Below are positions 1-12,345 of a stretch of DNA of 64,000 bases, one piece after another. Within the stretch, counting starts at the first letter, position 1. Each line of letters begins with the position of its first letter. The position numbers and the translations under genes were made by a program. The DNA comes from Alligator mississippiensis (taxonomy: Eukaryota; Chordata; Crocodylia; Alligatoridae): the NCBI RefSeq assembly GCF_030867095.1, contig NC_081824.1, positions 49,820,882-49,884,881 on the forward strand. The letters are read 5' to 3'. The notes below the pieces were generated by a model. That model made no database searches. It was given only the letters and a program-made list of their open reading frames with translations, and was not told the DNA's origin.

Positions 1-3000
1 TAAAAAAAATAACCCCAAGCCCTAAAACATATGTACATATGTATTGGGCCAAAATAAATAGTAAGCCTTCAGGAACTCCATTATGAGCTGATAAGGAATA
101 GAACATTACCCCCAAGAGATAAAATGATCAGGCACTGAGCCAAATTTCATTATTAAATTCAAAATCAAAGATGAAAAAGAAATCTCGTAGAAAGATGTTG
201 TAGGCAAACATTATCTTAGCATTCTAGGTTTGTTGCGAGTGGGGCCCATCCACCTCAAAGTTTATTATAAATAGAAGGGATGACATTCTGATCCAGCTGA
301 AGCCAGTGGAAGTTTTGACACTGACTTCTGTGAAGTCATGGCATCACCTAAAACCTGAAGTATGACTGTTAAACCAATGCACACTCTTTGTTTTCAGAGC
401 CTGCAGAACAACATATCAGTCAAGACATACGTCTCCTGACCATTCATCTGAGACTTTTGGGATCCATTAGCAGGCATTAGAGAATCAACTGCATTGGTAG
501 CCCTTTTAAGACTACCTTTGGTGAAGCACCTACTGTACATTTACAATAATAAAATGTATTTTACAACATCTAGCAAGCTATGGGATTCCATGTCTGAAAG
601 TATGAATGATTTTATATTGAATTACATATGTACAACATTTAACAAATATACAAATGTTAAAACTGAGCACTCCCTCTTTCTCACCTGTGTCATTGCTATA
701 TCCTGTGCTATATATATATTTCATCTTTAGATTATCAGTTTATTGTATACAACATGAAATTGGGCTTGCCAGGTGGCAAACATTTTTACCAAACCTTACC
801 AATATGCATCCTGTGTTAGCCATATACCACCAAGAGAGGGGGAAAACTTTTAAAGAAATGTTTCAGGGTGTTTTTAACAATCTGCAGGTTCCTGCAGGTT
901 TGGAACACAAGTTGCAGTGGGGATGAATGGGAAGATAACACCAGGAACCTCTATGTGCTTGGAGAATTTTACAATAGCTCTGAGCAACATGCTGCACCTC
1001 ATGGCTACGAGCAGCAGCACTGAACTCACATAGCTCTTTTAATAAAGATCCCATCCAAATGGAGTCCCTTTATTATTGCAAAGAGTTCTGTGCATGAAAC
1101 AAAACCTAGGGATGATACCCCTTTTTTGTACCTCCATGCCAGACTCCTTTAGTAAAAGGAGTAAAAATGTCCAGACCTAGAGAAAGAGAGAAATTAGTCG
1201 CAAACATATATTGGAAAAGTCTAGTCTTCATATAAAGTAGTCTTTGTTTCTGTAATAGCAGTGAGATTTTGAAAGTTCCACCCACAGGACTTGAAACTGA
1301 AAATTGAAAATCTTCACTAATCTTGGGCCCTGTAGCTCCTATTCTGGCATTCATAGGCAACACAGTACCACTTACATCTACACACTAAACGGTGACAAAA
1401 TCATTTGTTTTTATAGTCGATGACTTTTTTTTTTTTTTTTTAAATTGCAGCTTCTTGAAGCTGCCAAGGTAGAATGAACTAGTTCCTGAAAAGATGGATA
1501 AGTAGGCAGAGTATAGATGAGGTTTCCAAAGGTGTAAGATAAATGCATTTCATTACACCTCTGCAATTTATCACCTGGATAAACGGACCTGATTAGGAAG
1601 GTTTTGCTGAAGTGTTTTTGATGGATAATTGGTCTATGCAGCATCAACATTTTATGTGGGAAAAATTCAATTTTGCTAAAATTGGGTCATTTTAAATCTG
1701 AACATTTTGTTTCTACATAATCTCAGATGAGTGGTCTATTAGATGGCTGAACTGCATTTACTTTGTTGCTTTCCTTCTCTGGCCGAATAAATCTTGCATG
1801 ATTTGATATTTACTGAACATTTTCAGTAGGAGGGATAGGCAGTGACCTACTCTGCCCATCTTGACTATCCTGTGGGAGATGTGGGTGTGACCCCTATGAG
1901 GCTGAGGAATGAACAGAACCCAGATCTCCCACATTCTGAGAGAGTGCTTTAATCATTAGATTGTAGATACACAAACAGGAAAATAAAATGATTGGAAAGG
2001 TTGTTAATTTGCAAACTAAAAGGCAGTCCTAAATCAAAAGACTATCCTAAATATCAGCCACAGTGTTGTTATTATATATGTGCCCTGTTAACTTTATACG
2101 TACACTCACCCACACCATGATACATATAGGTGAGATTAACTTTATGGGCATTCTCAGATGTGGGGAAAAAAAGAAAAAAATGCCCTTTACTGGAAGAAGC
2201 AGCTCATTAATTCAACCTGGCTCCACAGCATCTGTATAGATCAATATATAGATTTAATCAGCTATTAAATAAAAGTGCCATAAAAGCCTTGCTGAAGCAT
2301 CTAATCTATACAGACATTGGGTGAGCTGGGTCCCTTGGGTGGACTTAGAAGACCCTCTTCTGGGCATGCACTGAGCTCAGTGCAGGGGCACGTTACATTT
2401 AAAGCACCTTTTTTTTATGTCTGTAAGCAGCCTATATGTATATTTTTAATATATTCCATAACATATAATAATGTATGTCATGTCTGTCTATTTCTCTACA
2501 TACACACTACTAGTGTTAAAAATAATATTTCCTTATCTTAGTAACAGAATATTAGGGGGCTGGTTTCCAATCTGATTTTAGAAGCACAAAAATAAAGCTG
2601 AGCAGTTTGTGTTGCAAAGGCAGCAGGGATACATTTACATTCAGATTTAAAACATCTCAATATACTCAATATACTCAAATAAAAGAAACACTTCTAGTAT
2701 TGTTTATGTTTACAGTTTTAAACCACCTAAGTTTAGGTTCTAAAGCAGCCTGAAAATGTTCTTTTCTGTTTTTTCAGTTTATTCTAAATGGTTACTAACA
2801 AGTTGAATGGATATTGAATTTATTTTATAATGATTGGGTTAGTTGGATTGAGTGTTAATTAGTGCTGTTTTAAATGCTTAATGTTAATCTATAGTACCTC
2901 CACAATATGTGCATGAAGCTTTTTTGGGCTTTGCATAGGTGAGAGTGGCAAGATGTGATTTCCCATTAGAGATACAATTCTCAATTAGCATAACTTGATC

Positions 3001-3880
3001 TCAATGGATCTACATTAACCTATTCCTATGTAGGAACTCCCCTCATGTTTGTTTGGCCGTGGCAGAGGATATTTGTAGAAATATTCTACTTTTTTCCCCC
3101 TTGATTAGATAATCACTCTGGTTTTAGGACAGAAAGGTCTCTTTTCCCATGTATTGAATTAAGTGGAAAACTTCTTGTTGAGTACAAAGGAGGAAGGATA
3201 AAATACCTCAGCAATAACTTACAGTTCTTGTGGTCTATGTTACCTGCTTTCTAAAGGTAGGCAACCTATTAAGAGTTTCCAGTCTTAAATAAGAGAAGTG
3301 GCTATGGAGAAAATTTGTCCTTTCCAGGTTAAGTGGTGTATGAACCCTAGAATCCTACAAACTAGTCCAATTCTACCAAATTAAACAGTTGTTGTCCTTC
3401 ATTTTCCTTAGAGATATTTTCTTATAATCTTTATATATTATTTTTTGTTAGAATACTTAGGGGAAAAAAATTTGGTCCTGATTATTTTCTGCAAGTGGGT
3501 TATCTTGCGTTTCAGAGAGTACATCTACCCCTGCTATTAAGGCAACACATTAAACAGCATTTACAATAATGTTGCATTTTTTTCATGGCTTTTTTTTGTT
3601 TTGTTTTGCTACTGTGATTTCCCAATAGCAATTTTTGCCCCTACATGGCAAATTTGCAGTGTGGGGCATGTTTTAATGCACCAGGCCTGAAGTTCATGGT
3701 GCAGCAAAGAGGTCTGAGGTGCTGCAAACCACGTGTGCCTGCGTAGCTGGATCTGGCCAGGGAGTAGAATCCGTGTTAAAGATGCACTATGTTTTTTCCA
3801 TGTAAAGTTGCATTGGGAAGTAAATATTCTTTAATAAAGACTGACAAAAAAAGGAAAATCAGAAGCTTATATTACTACAT
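1..3880. other. Gene-free flank downstream of the HMGCLL1-like gene
   Basis: This is AT-rich sequence with no exon-like block that I recognise on either strand. The open frames are short and have no family resemblance. There is a run of about 17 T at 1425-1441. A degraded SINE-like stretch at about 1830-1965 reads like a tRNA-type or MIR-type remnant, with a motif resembling a B box near 1919-1930, but it is too decayed to classify. In mammals the neighbour on this side of HMGCLL1 is GFRAL. I looked for it and saw nothing I could assign to it. Confidence 0.6.
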
Positions 3881-3884
3881 TGCC

Positions 3885-4050
3885 TAAAGGCATCAGGACT
3901 CATAGTAGAGGTGATATCTTTTATTAGACCAACAAGATTTTTGTAAAAAATGTCTTTAATTGCAAGGTTTTGGACACAAACACCCTTTATCAAGCATTGG
4001 AGAAAAGATTGTAAAATTCTCCTGGGTAGAAATGAAAGTTTACATTTCAT
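3885..4050. repeat. Copy of the GATATCTTTTATT fold-back repeat family
   Basis: The segment contains the core GATATCTTTTATTAGACCAA at about 3911-3930, followed by a stretch ending near CCCTTTATCAAGCATTGG. The same core occurs at 37975-38103 (reverse complement), 43273-43483 and 54940-55060, so it is a dispersed family in this window. I recognise the type as abundant in crocodilian and turtle DNA but cannot name it with certainty. This copy is partial: the matching inverted arm is not evident. Confidence 0.6.
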
Positions 4051-4099
4051 AGGATTTCACAGAGCAGTGAGTAGATTACCTAAAGTTACTTTTTCTATA

Positions 4100-4100
<1 letters not shown>

Positions 4101-4147
<47 letters not shown>
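4101..4147. repeat. (GATA)n microsatellite
   Basis: About twelve uninterrupted copies of the tetranucleotide TAGA run from 4101 to 4147 and then decay into TAGCTAGC. The tract is long and pure enough to be polymorphic in length. No function is implied. Confidence 0.97.
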
Positions 4148-4404
4148 CTAGCCAATTAAAACCACAGCCAACTATCAGGCAGTCTTGTCAGCCTTAGACA
4201 CTTGAAGCAGTTTAAAATATTTTACATTATTTTTTAATAAATATAAGTGTATTATTGTTTTCTGTACCGGGGCCCAGCAGTAGGCTTGAATAATGATACA
4301 TTGTTGTTATTGCTGTGAAGTGTGCTATGTCCTTCACCGACTTGTAGAAAATCACATTCCTTCCTGAAGAGTTGTACAGAAGGCTAGAATAGCCTTAGCT
4401 AGGA

Positions 4405-4560
4405 TAGGCTATAGCCTGGTGGTTAAGGGTAGTTTACTGGAAAAGTAGGAGGTATAGATTTGAATCCCTTCATACTGAAAATGGAATCCAGGTCTCACAT
4501 TTTCTTTGAGAGTGTTCAAATTAATGGACTGCTATAAAACAGGTGAAACTTAGACATGGT
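4405..4560 (+). repeat. tRNA-derived SINE remnant
   Basis: An A-box-like motif (TAGCCTGGTGG, 4412-4422) and a B-box-like motif (GATTTGAATCCC, about 4457-4468) are spaced as in a tRNA-type RNA polymerase III promoter. The following sequence shows no coding potential. It looks like the head of an old MIR/CORE-type SINE. It is too diverged to be a tRNA gene, because no cloverleaf can be closed around the two boxes. Confidence 0.45.
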
Positions 4561-7500
4561 CACAGATGGTGGTGGTTTTAAAGAGTGAGCCCTGCTTAGT
4601 CCTTTCAAAGAATAGGTGCTTATCTTCAGAAAGGGTTTCAGTTGTGGATTCCAAGTAGGTGAAGCCACCAACATACTTAACCATGGGACGGGGGTCAATA
4701 TTTTGTACAAACTGGGTCTAGGTAGCTCCCTGCTTAGTGCCATCTGTTTTGGATTTTATCTTGCCTGTCTTTCCTTGCAGACAGCTGAAACCCTCACAAG
4801 GATCTGGATTCCACTTTCTGGGACGAGCTCCTAGAAGTTAGGCATGGCGGTGTCTAATTCTTGGGTGCTTATCTCCGTTATTGGATCTAGCCCTTAATGC
4901 TTAGTTAATGGAGGGAAGAAGTATGTTTCTATAGTTACTTTAGAAGAGATTCATCAGTTATGTATCATGTTCCATATAAGTAGATTGGAACAACTGATAA
5001 AAAGGTAATCACAAACAAATGCACTTAGAATGTTTTACACTGTAACAAAGTAAATGGTAGAGTGTGCGACTGAGTGACAGCTGATATTTACCAACGCCTT
5101 ATGTGTGACTTGGTAACCAGAGTTGCGGAATAATATATGTTGCAACATATTAGCATATCTGTTTGAGTAAACATTAGATATGTTTAATGTCATCTTTTAA
5201 GATCAATGCCACATAAAGCAAAATCATACCTTTTTAACCACTCCAATGTATAGGCAATAGTTCCTTAGTGAATGCATCAGATCTCTGTAAACTGATTCAC
5301 AGGACTACATTAACTTTGGCTTTAGTTCTTCTACTTGTTGGACAATATGTTTCAGGAAGGCAGATGTCTCTGAAAGGAGACATAGGGAAAAATATTTCCC
5401 CTTTAGTAATATACAATAACTAAAATCAGGCAAGCATTTTAACAACTCAAGAATGGGAAATCAAATATCTTTTAGGAATAATTCTTTAATTTGATTTTCT
5501 AACTTCACACATCTAAACAGTTCAAATCACTTTATGAGTATTTATTAATTAAGCCTTGTAGTGCCACATAAACAAAAATGAATATTATCCCATTTTTGAT
5601 GAAGGTAAATTGAGGCAGCCTGATGTGTTTCACAATGAGGCAATGGCAGAGTTGGGAACCCTACCTCCCAAATCTTAGATCTAAGCACTAGGTCACACTG
5701 CTTCCCTTTAAAATAAGCTTCTGAAACATTAAGTAAATCTTAAATATTCACTACCTGGATTTGGCTCTTTTCAATAAAATAGACCAACAGCGTAGTAATT
5801 GTAACCCAGTTTTCAACCTTCCTATTCTGAGGCTCCTTAGTCCAATAATAACAAGTTTTCAGATCCCCTTCCCTGTAGTTATCATCAAAGGAAAGGAAAT
5901 CACAACTGCTCTGAACTTGTTCAAACAAGTATTTAGAGCCTAAGCACTCATATGCCTGAACTTCGTTCTTTTGAAGCAGGATTTACTCTTTTCCTTTAAT
6001 CAATGCCAGTAATGACCAGGTAGATAATGTTCACCTTTTATGTAACAGCTTAATGATTAGAGGGGAATCTCTGCCAGCTCCAGGTGGCTTGCCCTTGGGT
6101 TGTGAAAGAAATTTTAGGTCCCTCTTTCCATAGAATGGTTTACCATGGATTATCATTCACCTTGAGATTGTTCTCTCACACAGGCAATCAGTAAGGAGAC
6201 AAAACAAAAGGATTTATTATACAGGAGAAAAGTATACAAGAAAACTGACCATAAAGTTTGGAAACAGAACAAAAAAGACAAGTAAAGTGTCTTAACCTCT
6301 CATCAGGCTACCACCTACCCCTGTGAGGGTGCTGCAAGTATTTGTAAGGATCAGCCTTCCTGCTGATCCTGCCATCCATGACCACTGAGGACTTGGACTC
6401 TCCCCAAGCCTAAAATAACTTAAAGACCCTCCCTCCCCAATCTGTCTCCAAGATATCTCCCTAGATACCTCCCAGCCAACCCACATCAGCAACATTGCTC
6501 TTCTTGATATTTCTTTCCTGTGAAGATAGCTGGAATTCCTCTAGCTGATGGCCCATCACTCTGAAATGCCTTAGCTATTGTGGGGTTGTTTTTTACCATT
6601 ACAGACAGATAATACATTGGGTATCCATCACAGCAGTTGCCCCTTCTGATGTTGATTGGGAGTGACAATTGTCCTTGCCCTAGTAACTAAATGCCAAGAG
6701 ATATTTAGTAGCTGAGGTGTAGGGTGCTTTTTCAGTGAGTGAGATTGGGGGGGGGGGAGGGGACAGAGCAGGGAAATTATGCTGGTTACTTGAAAATTTG
6801 TGGGAGAGGGAGAAGAATATTAGTCTTATCTTCCTGGGATGTCCTCATTTGAGTGGCAGCAGTAGCTGCTGCTGTAGCAGGACAGACTTGGGCTGCTGAT
6901 GCTGAAGAATTGGCAGAAGTGTAGATTCCCCATGGTCTGCTGCTGGTGCCCTGTTGGTACCAACTACCAGGGGCAGGGCTGTGCCCCTATGGCAAAGCTT
7001 CTGTCAGGGTATCATTTCACAATCCTACCCAAGATAGACGGTTGGTCATGGGGCTGCACCTGCTTGGCTCCTATGCCTGGTAGCAGTGCAGGGCTTCCCC
7101 TGCCATGACAAAGACCCCTGGGTAGAGGAGGCCATAATGGCGTCCCCTATATGTCAGCATCCAGGGCTGGTACTCCACTTAACTACTCCTAATTATGCTA
7201 CTGCATAGCAATTTTGCCTATCCACAAGTATACATTCCTCATTTCTTTGGGCTATAGAATGTCCCAAATTGTAAATATATATACAGACAGCATAACATGA
7301 TCTATACAATGATAAAAGCAACATAAATGGATACAGGATAATATTGGCTTTCCAGTGAGACTATGCACATTATATCAGTAAACCAAACATAAACAAACCT
7401 GTAAGACACCCCCTAAAGCCCTTGAATAATAGGAGGTTTGTGACATCTGGATACCTCAGAGGCAAGAAATGTTGGTTGCAACCCTTCCTGCTAAGAGGGG

Positions 7501-7632
7501 AGACAATGTCTGCCAGTTCCTGGACATGGACTGTAACCACTAGGATACTATAGAACAGGTATGTAGACACTTTTTTATTCAAGTTGTAGTTACATTTTGT
7601 GCAGCCTAATCCCGTTAGTGTGTGGTAGGTAA
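4561..7632. other. Gene-free flank
   Basis: Apart from the MIR-like piece, this stretch has no recognisable gene. There is a homopolymeric G run near 6749-6758. A GC-richer, CTG/CAG-rich patch at about 6845-7180 stands out from its AT-rich surroundings and resembles the interior of the non-autonomous DNA transposons seen elsewhere in the window, but I could not define its ends. The open frames at 5740-5943 and 6292-6668 have no family resemblance. Confidence 0.55.
5570..5705 (-). repeat. MIR-like SINE remnant
   Basis: On the plus strand this reads as a decayed copy of the well-known antisense MIR text: a 'CCCATTTT...GAGG' block, then 'GGCAGAGTTGGGAACCC', then 'CTAAGCACTAGGTCACACTGC'. MIR elements are shared by all amniotes. 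Identification is by pattern recall, not by alignment. Confidence 0.5.
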
Positions 7633-8259
7633 TAGGCCTGTGCAAAGTGGCTAGTATTTACTTTGGATTCAGATTCAGCTGATTCAGGGGACAGCGATTC
7701 AATTCGGTGATTCTAATCACTGTACTGAATTGATTTGGCTGAATCTGATTCAGAGATTTGGCCACTGTCGAATCATCTGAATCTCCAAATTGAACAGGCC
7801 CCATCCCCTGTCTACTCTCCCAGCCCCATCAATGGCTGTCCCACCTGGCCCAAGCATCCCAGCACTTAAACAAAAACAAAAAAAAGCTGGTGAGTGCGAG
7901 GCTTTTTTTTAAGTGCTGGGGCTCGGCAGCATACCCATAGGTGGGGCTGGGTGAGCAAGCAGGGGATGGGGCCTGGTGGGGGTCCCCCCATAGTCCCCTC
8001 CTGCCACCTCCAGCCCCCCCTCCCCTTACTTACCAGCATGGAGTCCAGGTCCAACTCCCTGCGGCGACAAGTGGAGACTGCCTGAATCTCCAAATCTCTC
8101 TGAAGCTCTCCAAATCTTTCCAAATCAATTTGGAGGCTTCACATCAATTCAAACCAGTTTATTGGTCTCCTGATTTGATTCAGATTCAGAGATTTGGCTG
8201 CCAAATCAAGCCAAATCTCCTCCAAATTGAATCAGCAATGGAAGCTTCATGCAGGCCTA
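7633..8259. mobile_element. Non-autonomous hAT-type transposon with intact target duplication
   Basis: This 627-bp element begins TAGGCCTGTGCAAAG and ends CTTCATGCAGGCCTA, so the ends are inverted repeats of each other (identical for the outer 8 bp, imperfect further in). It is flanked by a perfect 8-bp direct repeat GTAGGTAA at 7625-7632 and 8260-8267, the target-site length typical of hAT transposases. The interior has no transposase frame. Its left part (about 7670-7790) and right part (about 8085-8230) are rich in GATTCAG/CTGAATC and CCAAATC words on both strands, and the middle is GC-rich. It must have been moved by a transposase supplied elsewhere. Confidence 0.88.
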
Positions 8260-8267
8260 GTAGGTAA

Positions 8268-10500
8268 CTTCTCACTGTCCCCTAAGAAAGGCCAGTTCAG
8301 CAACGGAAGTAGAAAAATGTCTAGATTCTAGATTCCTATCTGGGGTTAGATATAAGCTAGGCAGGGTCAGTTTTTAGAAGAAATAAAAAATAAGGCACCA
8401 AGGGAATTTTTAACTCAAACTAAAAGTCACCTAGTAAATTTAGTTGCTTCCAGGATAAGTGGCAGCTGAGCGGGGATGTTCTGAGTCACAACATTGGACT
8501 TAGATGTAAGGTTAAAGTCCTTGATTCCCAATTGACCAAGTAGCTGTCTCAGCTGGGTTCAGAGAAAGGCAGTCTTTGTTAGTCATCCATTTGGCTCCAT
8601 CCTAGCATCAATTAATGCTGTGCAACATATCAGGCTTCTAGTCTGTAAGCAGCTCCAACTCTTTGGCTCCCATTACATAGTTTGGCTTCTTGGGCTCTAG
8701 GTTCTGACCTTACTATTGTCTCCCTGTTTCTTGACTTTGATCATCTCTCAGATTCAGGATTCCAGTTCCTGACACTGGTTTGTTTTATGGTTTCCAGTTT
8801 CTGACTCTAGGACTTTAGCCTTATCTTCTGGTTACAGAGCACTTACCTACTAATAGACTCAAATTCACTTTTTTCCTGTCCGATGACATTTGAACCTACA
8901 TTTCCCATGAAAATGCCCTACCAACCAGGCTGAAGAATATTTTGAGGTAAGAACAGTGCCCTCTCAGTCTCTCTTGTGGCACTTATTTCGTTTGTCTTAT
9001 ATAACAGTGGTTTTCAACCTGTGGTCCACAGACCCCTGGGGTCCACAGTCTATATCTAAGAGGTCCACAAAAAATGACTATGATCAGTCAAGAGTATGTG
9101 AATACTCATACTTACAATTCACCTTCATTCAATTTTGGGGGGGTCTGTGAATGAAAAAAGTTTAAAACTACTGTTATAAGGTATATTAATTCTAAGGATG
9201 GAGAATAAGGGACAGCACGTGGAAGATGTGGGGTCCATATCCTGTACAACTAATATATCCCTATTTTTCATGAAATATTCACTAAACCAAGAATTAGAAA
9301 CCTGGCTCCTTGCCCCAAGTGGGTACCCTAACCACTAGGCCATAGAATCATGAATACTCTCATGTCTGATCGGCAGTCTCCATTTCTCATTATTTGCCCC
9401 TTGAGAATGGCAAACTGGAAATGTATAATTTGGATGATATTTTTACTGTCATCACAGTACAGATTGAATGTGTTTAGTCTTCATTTCTGAGTTACTGAGT
9501 AAGCCTGGTTTGAGTCTCTAGCTACACAAATCCTAAACTGCAATCCAGGTGTACAGGATAAGAAAAGCTGATTTGGGATTTTTAAAGTCAGCCTAAGATT
9601 GAACTGTAACTCGGCAGAGTTAGGCTTCAAAAAACCAACAGATATAAAAAAAAATACTAAAGATTCAGCCTGAAACTTGATAGTATTGTTACAGATTATT
9701 TGAATATAGAATTAACAAAACTCCTATTTAAATTGTTCATTACTTAGCTTTGTGTAGTAATTCACATAGCTTGTTATTACACACAGGCATTGTAAGATAC
9801 AATATCATCCCTTTTGAGCTTAGTTATAGATGATTCTTTCTGTGTAAGCTAGTCAGGCATGGTCTTCAACATCCTCACAAATAGTGTTTTTATTCTAAGT
9901 GATAAGTGATAATCTAGATTATAGATGAAAATGTGAAACTGGTAAATGTGGCCATTGCACAAAAATCCAAACATCCCACCATATTATGCTAAATATTGTA
10001 TGTAAATGCCAACTTCTGCTAACTACCTGATTTGATTTTTAATATAAGTGTTGAAAGAGGCAATTATAGTGAATGTAATGTATGAAACAAATAAGGGAGA
10101 TTGCAATAGATTTGAATATGGCATACTGCCATTCACCACAAACTCTTGGAGCTAGATAAAGACATTCATATTCTTAACAGATGTTAACCACAGTAAAAAT
10201 ACAAAAGTGTTATTATTAAAAACTTCTATGGCATATTTGGATTTGGTTCTCATGTTCATAACACAATTGACTTGGCAAATAAAGTGCAGAGATGCAAGGA
10301 AATAAAACTCATTATGGCAAGACCACACACAATGTGGGATCTCATATACTACTGCAAATATTTGTACTAAACTAAAAGTCAGCTTGATTAAAAATTAACA
10401 ATGCATTCACTTGTTCTGGAACTCTGTAATCAATCAAGTGAGTTAAAAGGCTATTTAATTAAACAGTAAGATGCCCAGAAGTATATATATCTTTTTTCAT
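8268..10500. other. Gene-free flank
   Basis: This is AT-rich sequence without recognisable exons, apart from the small hAT-like element at 9005-9173. A SINE-like remnant at about 9280-9350 contains the words ACCCTAACCACTAGGCCATAG, of the type that ends tRNA-derived SINE copies in antisense. Nothing else could be assigned. Confidence 0.55.
9005..9173. mobile_element. Short hAT (Charlie-like) MITE
   Basis: The left end CAGTGGTTTTCAACCTG and the right end AAAGTTTAAAACTACTG form an imperfect terminal inverted repeat in the CAGTGGTT...AACCACTG style of Charlie-type hAT elements. The 169-bp body contains 'GTGGTCCACAGACCCCTGGGG' and a matching 'GGTCTGTGAATGA' near the other end, as in known members. 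The flanks show only a partial 8-bp duplication (TTATATAA against TTATAAGG). There is no coding capacity. Confidence 0.7.
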
Positions 10501-10538
10501 CTTAAAAGCATCAAGAATGGGTTTGTATTGGAGGACAA

Positions 10539-10544
10539 TTTATT
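10539..10544 (-). promoter_or_regulatory. Candidate polyadenylation signal of the HMGCLL1-like gene
   Basis: AATAAA on the minus strand, about 215 bases past the stop codon of the terminal coding exon. It would give a short 3' UTR of roughly 240 bases. AATAAA is common in AT-rich DNA and no transcript end is visible, so this is only a candidate; further signals occur downstream. Confidence 0.35.
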
Positions 10545-10757
10545 TCTTGTTTGCAATGTTGTGTTGTTTCCTAAAGAGAACATATGACAAGACATTGAAT
10601 TATATTCACATGCAGCTATCTTTTCCATAATAAGATTCTGTGCCTTGGTTGTATTTTTCCTGTACTGAAATAGTTTTACAATTGATTTTCCTTTTGCAAA
10701 TGTTCTTAGGCAAGAGAAATGACAAGAGCAATTAATTTGCAGAAAGGAACCCATCAT

Positions 10758-10865
10758 TTACAGTTCAAAAACAGAGGAAGCTTGTGCAACTTTAGAATTT
10801 GTTTTCCTGCTTAAAGCTGTGCAGATGAAGTTCCCAGCTTCTATCACCTTATAAAGATTCACTCC
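10758..10865 (-). CDS. HMGCLL1: HMG-CoA lyase-like protein, terminal coding exon
   Basis: This is the last coding exon of a 3-hydroxy-3-methylglutaryl-CoA lyase family gene. The enzyme cleaves HMG-CoA to acetyl-CoA and acetoacetate. The exon encodes 35 residues plus a TAA stop at 10758-10760, starting [11 protein letters not shown] and continuing [19 protein letters not shown] to a C-terminus SSVFEL. It follows an acceptor in good context (TTCATGTTTTAG before GGAGTG). The GVNLxKVxEAG, ICxA and SKVAQA blocks are hallmarks of the HMGCL/HMGCLL1 C-terminus. The protein does not end in the CKL peroxisomal signal of HMGCL. That, the wording of the preceding exon and the very long introns favour the extramitochondrial paralogue HMGCLL1. 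The tail after AQAS looks lineage-variable. The frame is intact, so this is a real exon and not a retrocopy. Confidence 0.9.
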   Translation of the reverse strand, partial: GVNLYKVIEAGNFICTALSRKTNSKVAQASSVFEL

Positions 10866-12345
10866 CTAAAACATGAAGGGGGAAAAGATGTTATTAATGA
10901 AAGCATAAAAATATACATATTGAAACTGCTTATGCCACTCTTGAGCTTACCTACAGGTTTGTAATTTTCACAAGAGTGGAGGAAGTGGGTTAATAATATA
11001 TCTCAACACTTGAGACATTTGAAATATAATAGCTACATAATGCATGCAACTATGTTTGTAAAAAATCACATTGACAGATCAGGAAAACTAGATGGATTTA
11101 CCAAGTAACTGATCATTTATAGCAATTAGAAAGTTGTATTTTGTACCAATATAATGAATATCCGTTCTTCCATGGAAACTATCACTCCAGTAGAAAAGTA
11201 TAATTTATATTACTATTGCATCCAGGTACAGAATCACAACTGAGTGATCAGTGGAATAAGGTTCCTGACCAAAAAGAAAAAGGTTTCCTGCTAACCTACC
11301 ATTCTCATGACACATTCACACCCTGTTAAGTTTCAGACTTAGACAAAGGCATAACAAGCAGGGCTTGTGCTTGCAGGAAAGCTTGGGGGTATGGTTTTGA
11401 AAGAAGGGGCCAGGGGGGGCTCAGACTCAAACAGTCTCCAGCTGCACTGCTGTTGCTTCTGCCATTGCCACATGCTGTGCTCACCCCAGCTCTTATTTTT
11501 AAAGCAGCAACAGCATGGCGTCCATGAACTCACCTGCTGCTGCAAGAGCAATGACATGGGGCTACTCTTGCTGTTGGGGTATGGGGGCGCGGCCGATTTT
11601 GATGCCCCTTCTCAGTTGGCAACAGGGCCAATGCTCCAACACCCCTAGTTAAGCTACTGGAGCTAGACCCAAAAAGGAGTTAAACATTTAGTATTTAAAG
11701 CAAAATCAAGAATTTGTTTATGTAGTTGTCACTGGTGGCACCAACCTGGCGTGCTGGTGCTGATATATTGTGTAATAACCTCATTGGTGAAGTACTCACA
11801 CAGGAAGTGTGAGACCTGGGTTAAATTTCTCATTCAGCCTGCAGAGGCTCAAACCCACCCTCAGGAGAACATTCTACCACTGGGATATAGACTATTCTGA
11901 GCAGAAGTGTACTGCCCCCCTCCTGTTGAAGGCCATTGTGAAGCAGCAAGTGCAAAAGTCGTTGAGTCAAAGAGAGAAAGCACAGAAAGCACATGCCTCT
12001 GTAGCCCAGACATCAAGATATTCATCTTGGAGAAGGACATTGTAGTTCTGGCCTCTGATGGCAGGACATATTTTGCATTTTATCCAATAAACTTTTTCAT
12101 GTGCAATGCATGCTTTGACAGACACCATGTGTCCCTTATCAAGTATACTAAGGTTATGCTTCCTCTTGTGCACTTACACCTTTCTCCTACTCACCATAAG
12201 GTTATGATATAAAAGGTAAGTATTGCCACCATGTCTTCTGTTCATGGCCTTGCTTAAAGGGAAAGCAGTTGCAGCTACGCTTTCTACATTTTCAGCATGC
12301 AGGAAGTGTGCTCTGAGCATGCCTACTGGATCAAGCCTCCTGAGG

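Noticed and set aside
4101-4147. Direct repeats as a possible CRISPR array
   Set aside because: Pure tetranucleotide microsatellite in vertebrate DNA, with no spacers.
4405-4475. Possible tRNA gene with A-box-like and B-box-like motifs
   Set aside because: The stems of a cloverleaf cannot be closed and the sequence continues as SINE-like text, so it is a SINE head and not a tRNA.
1-10500. Possible GFRAL exons downstream of the HMGCLL1-like gene
   Set aside because: Mammalian synteny would allow it, but no cysteine-rich GFR-type coding block was recognised on either strand.
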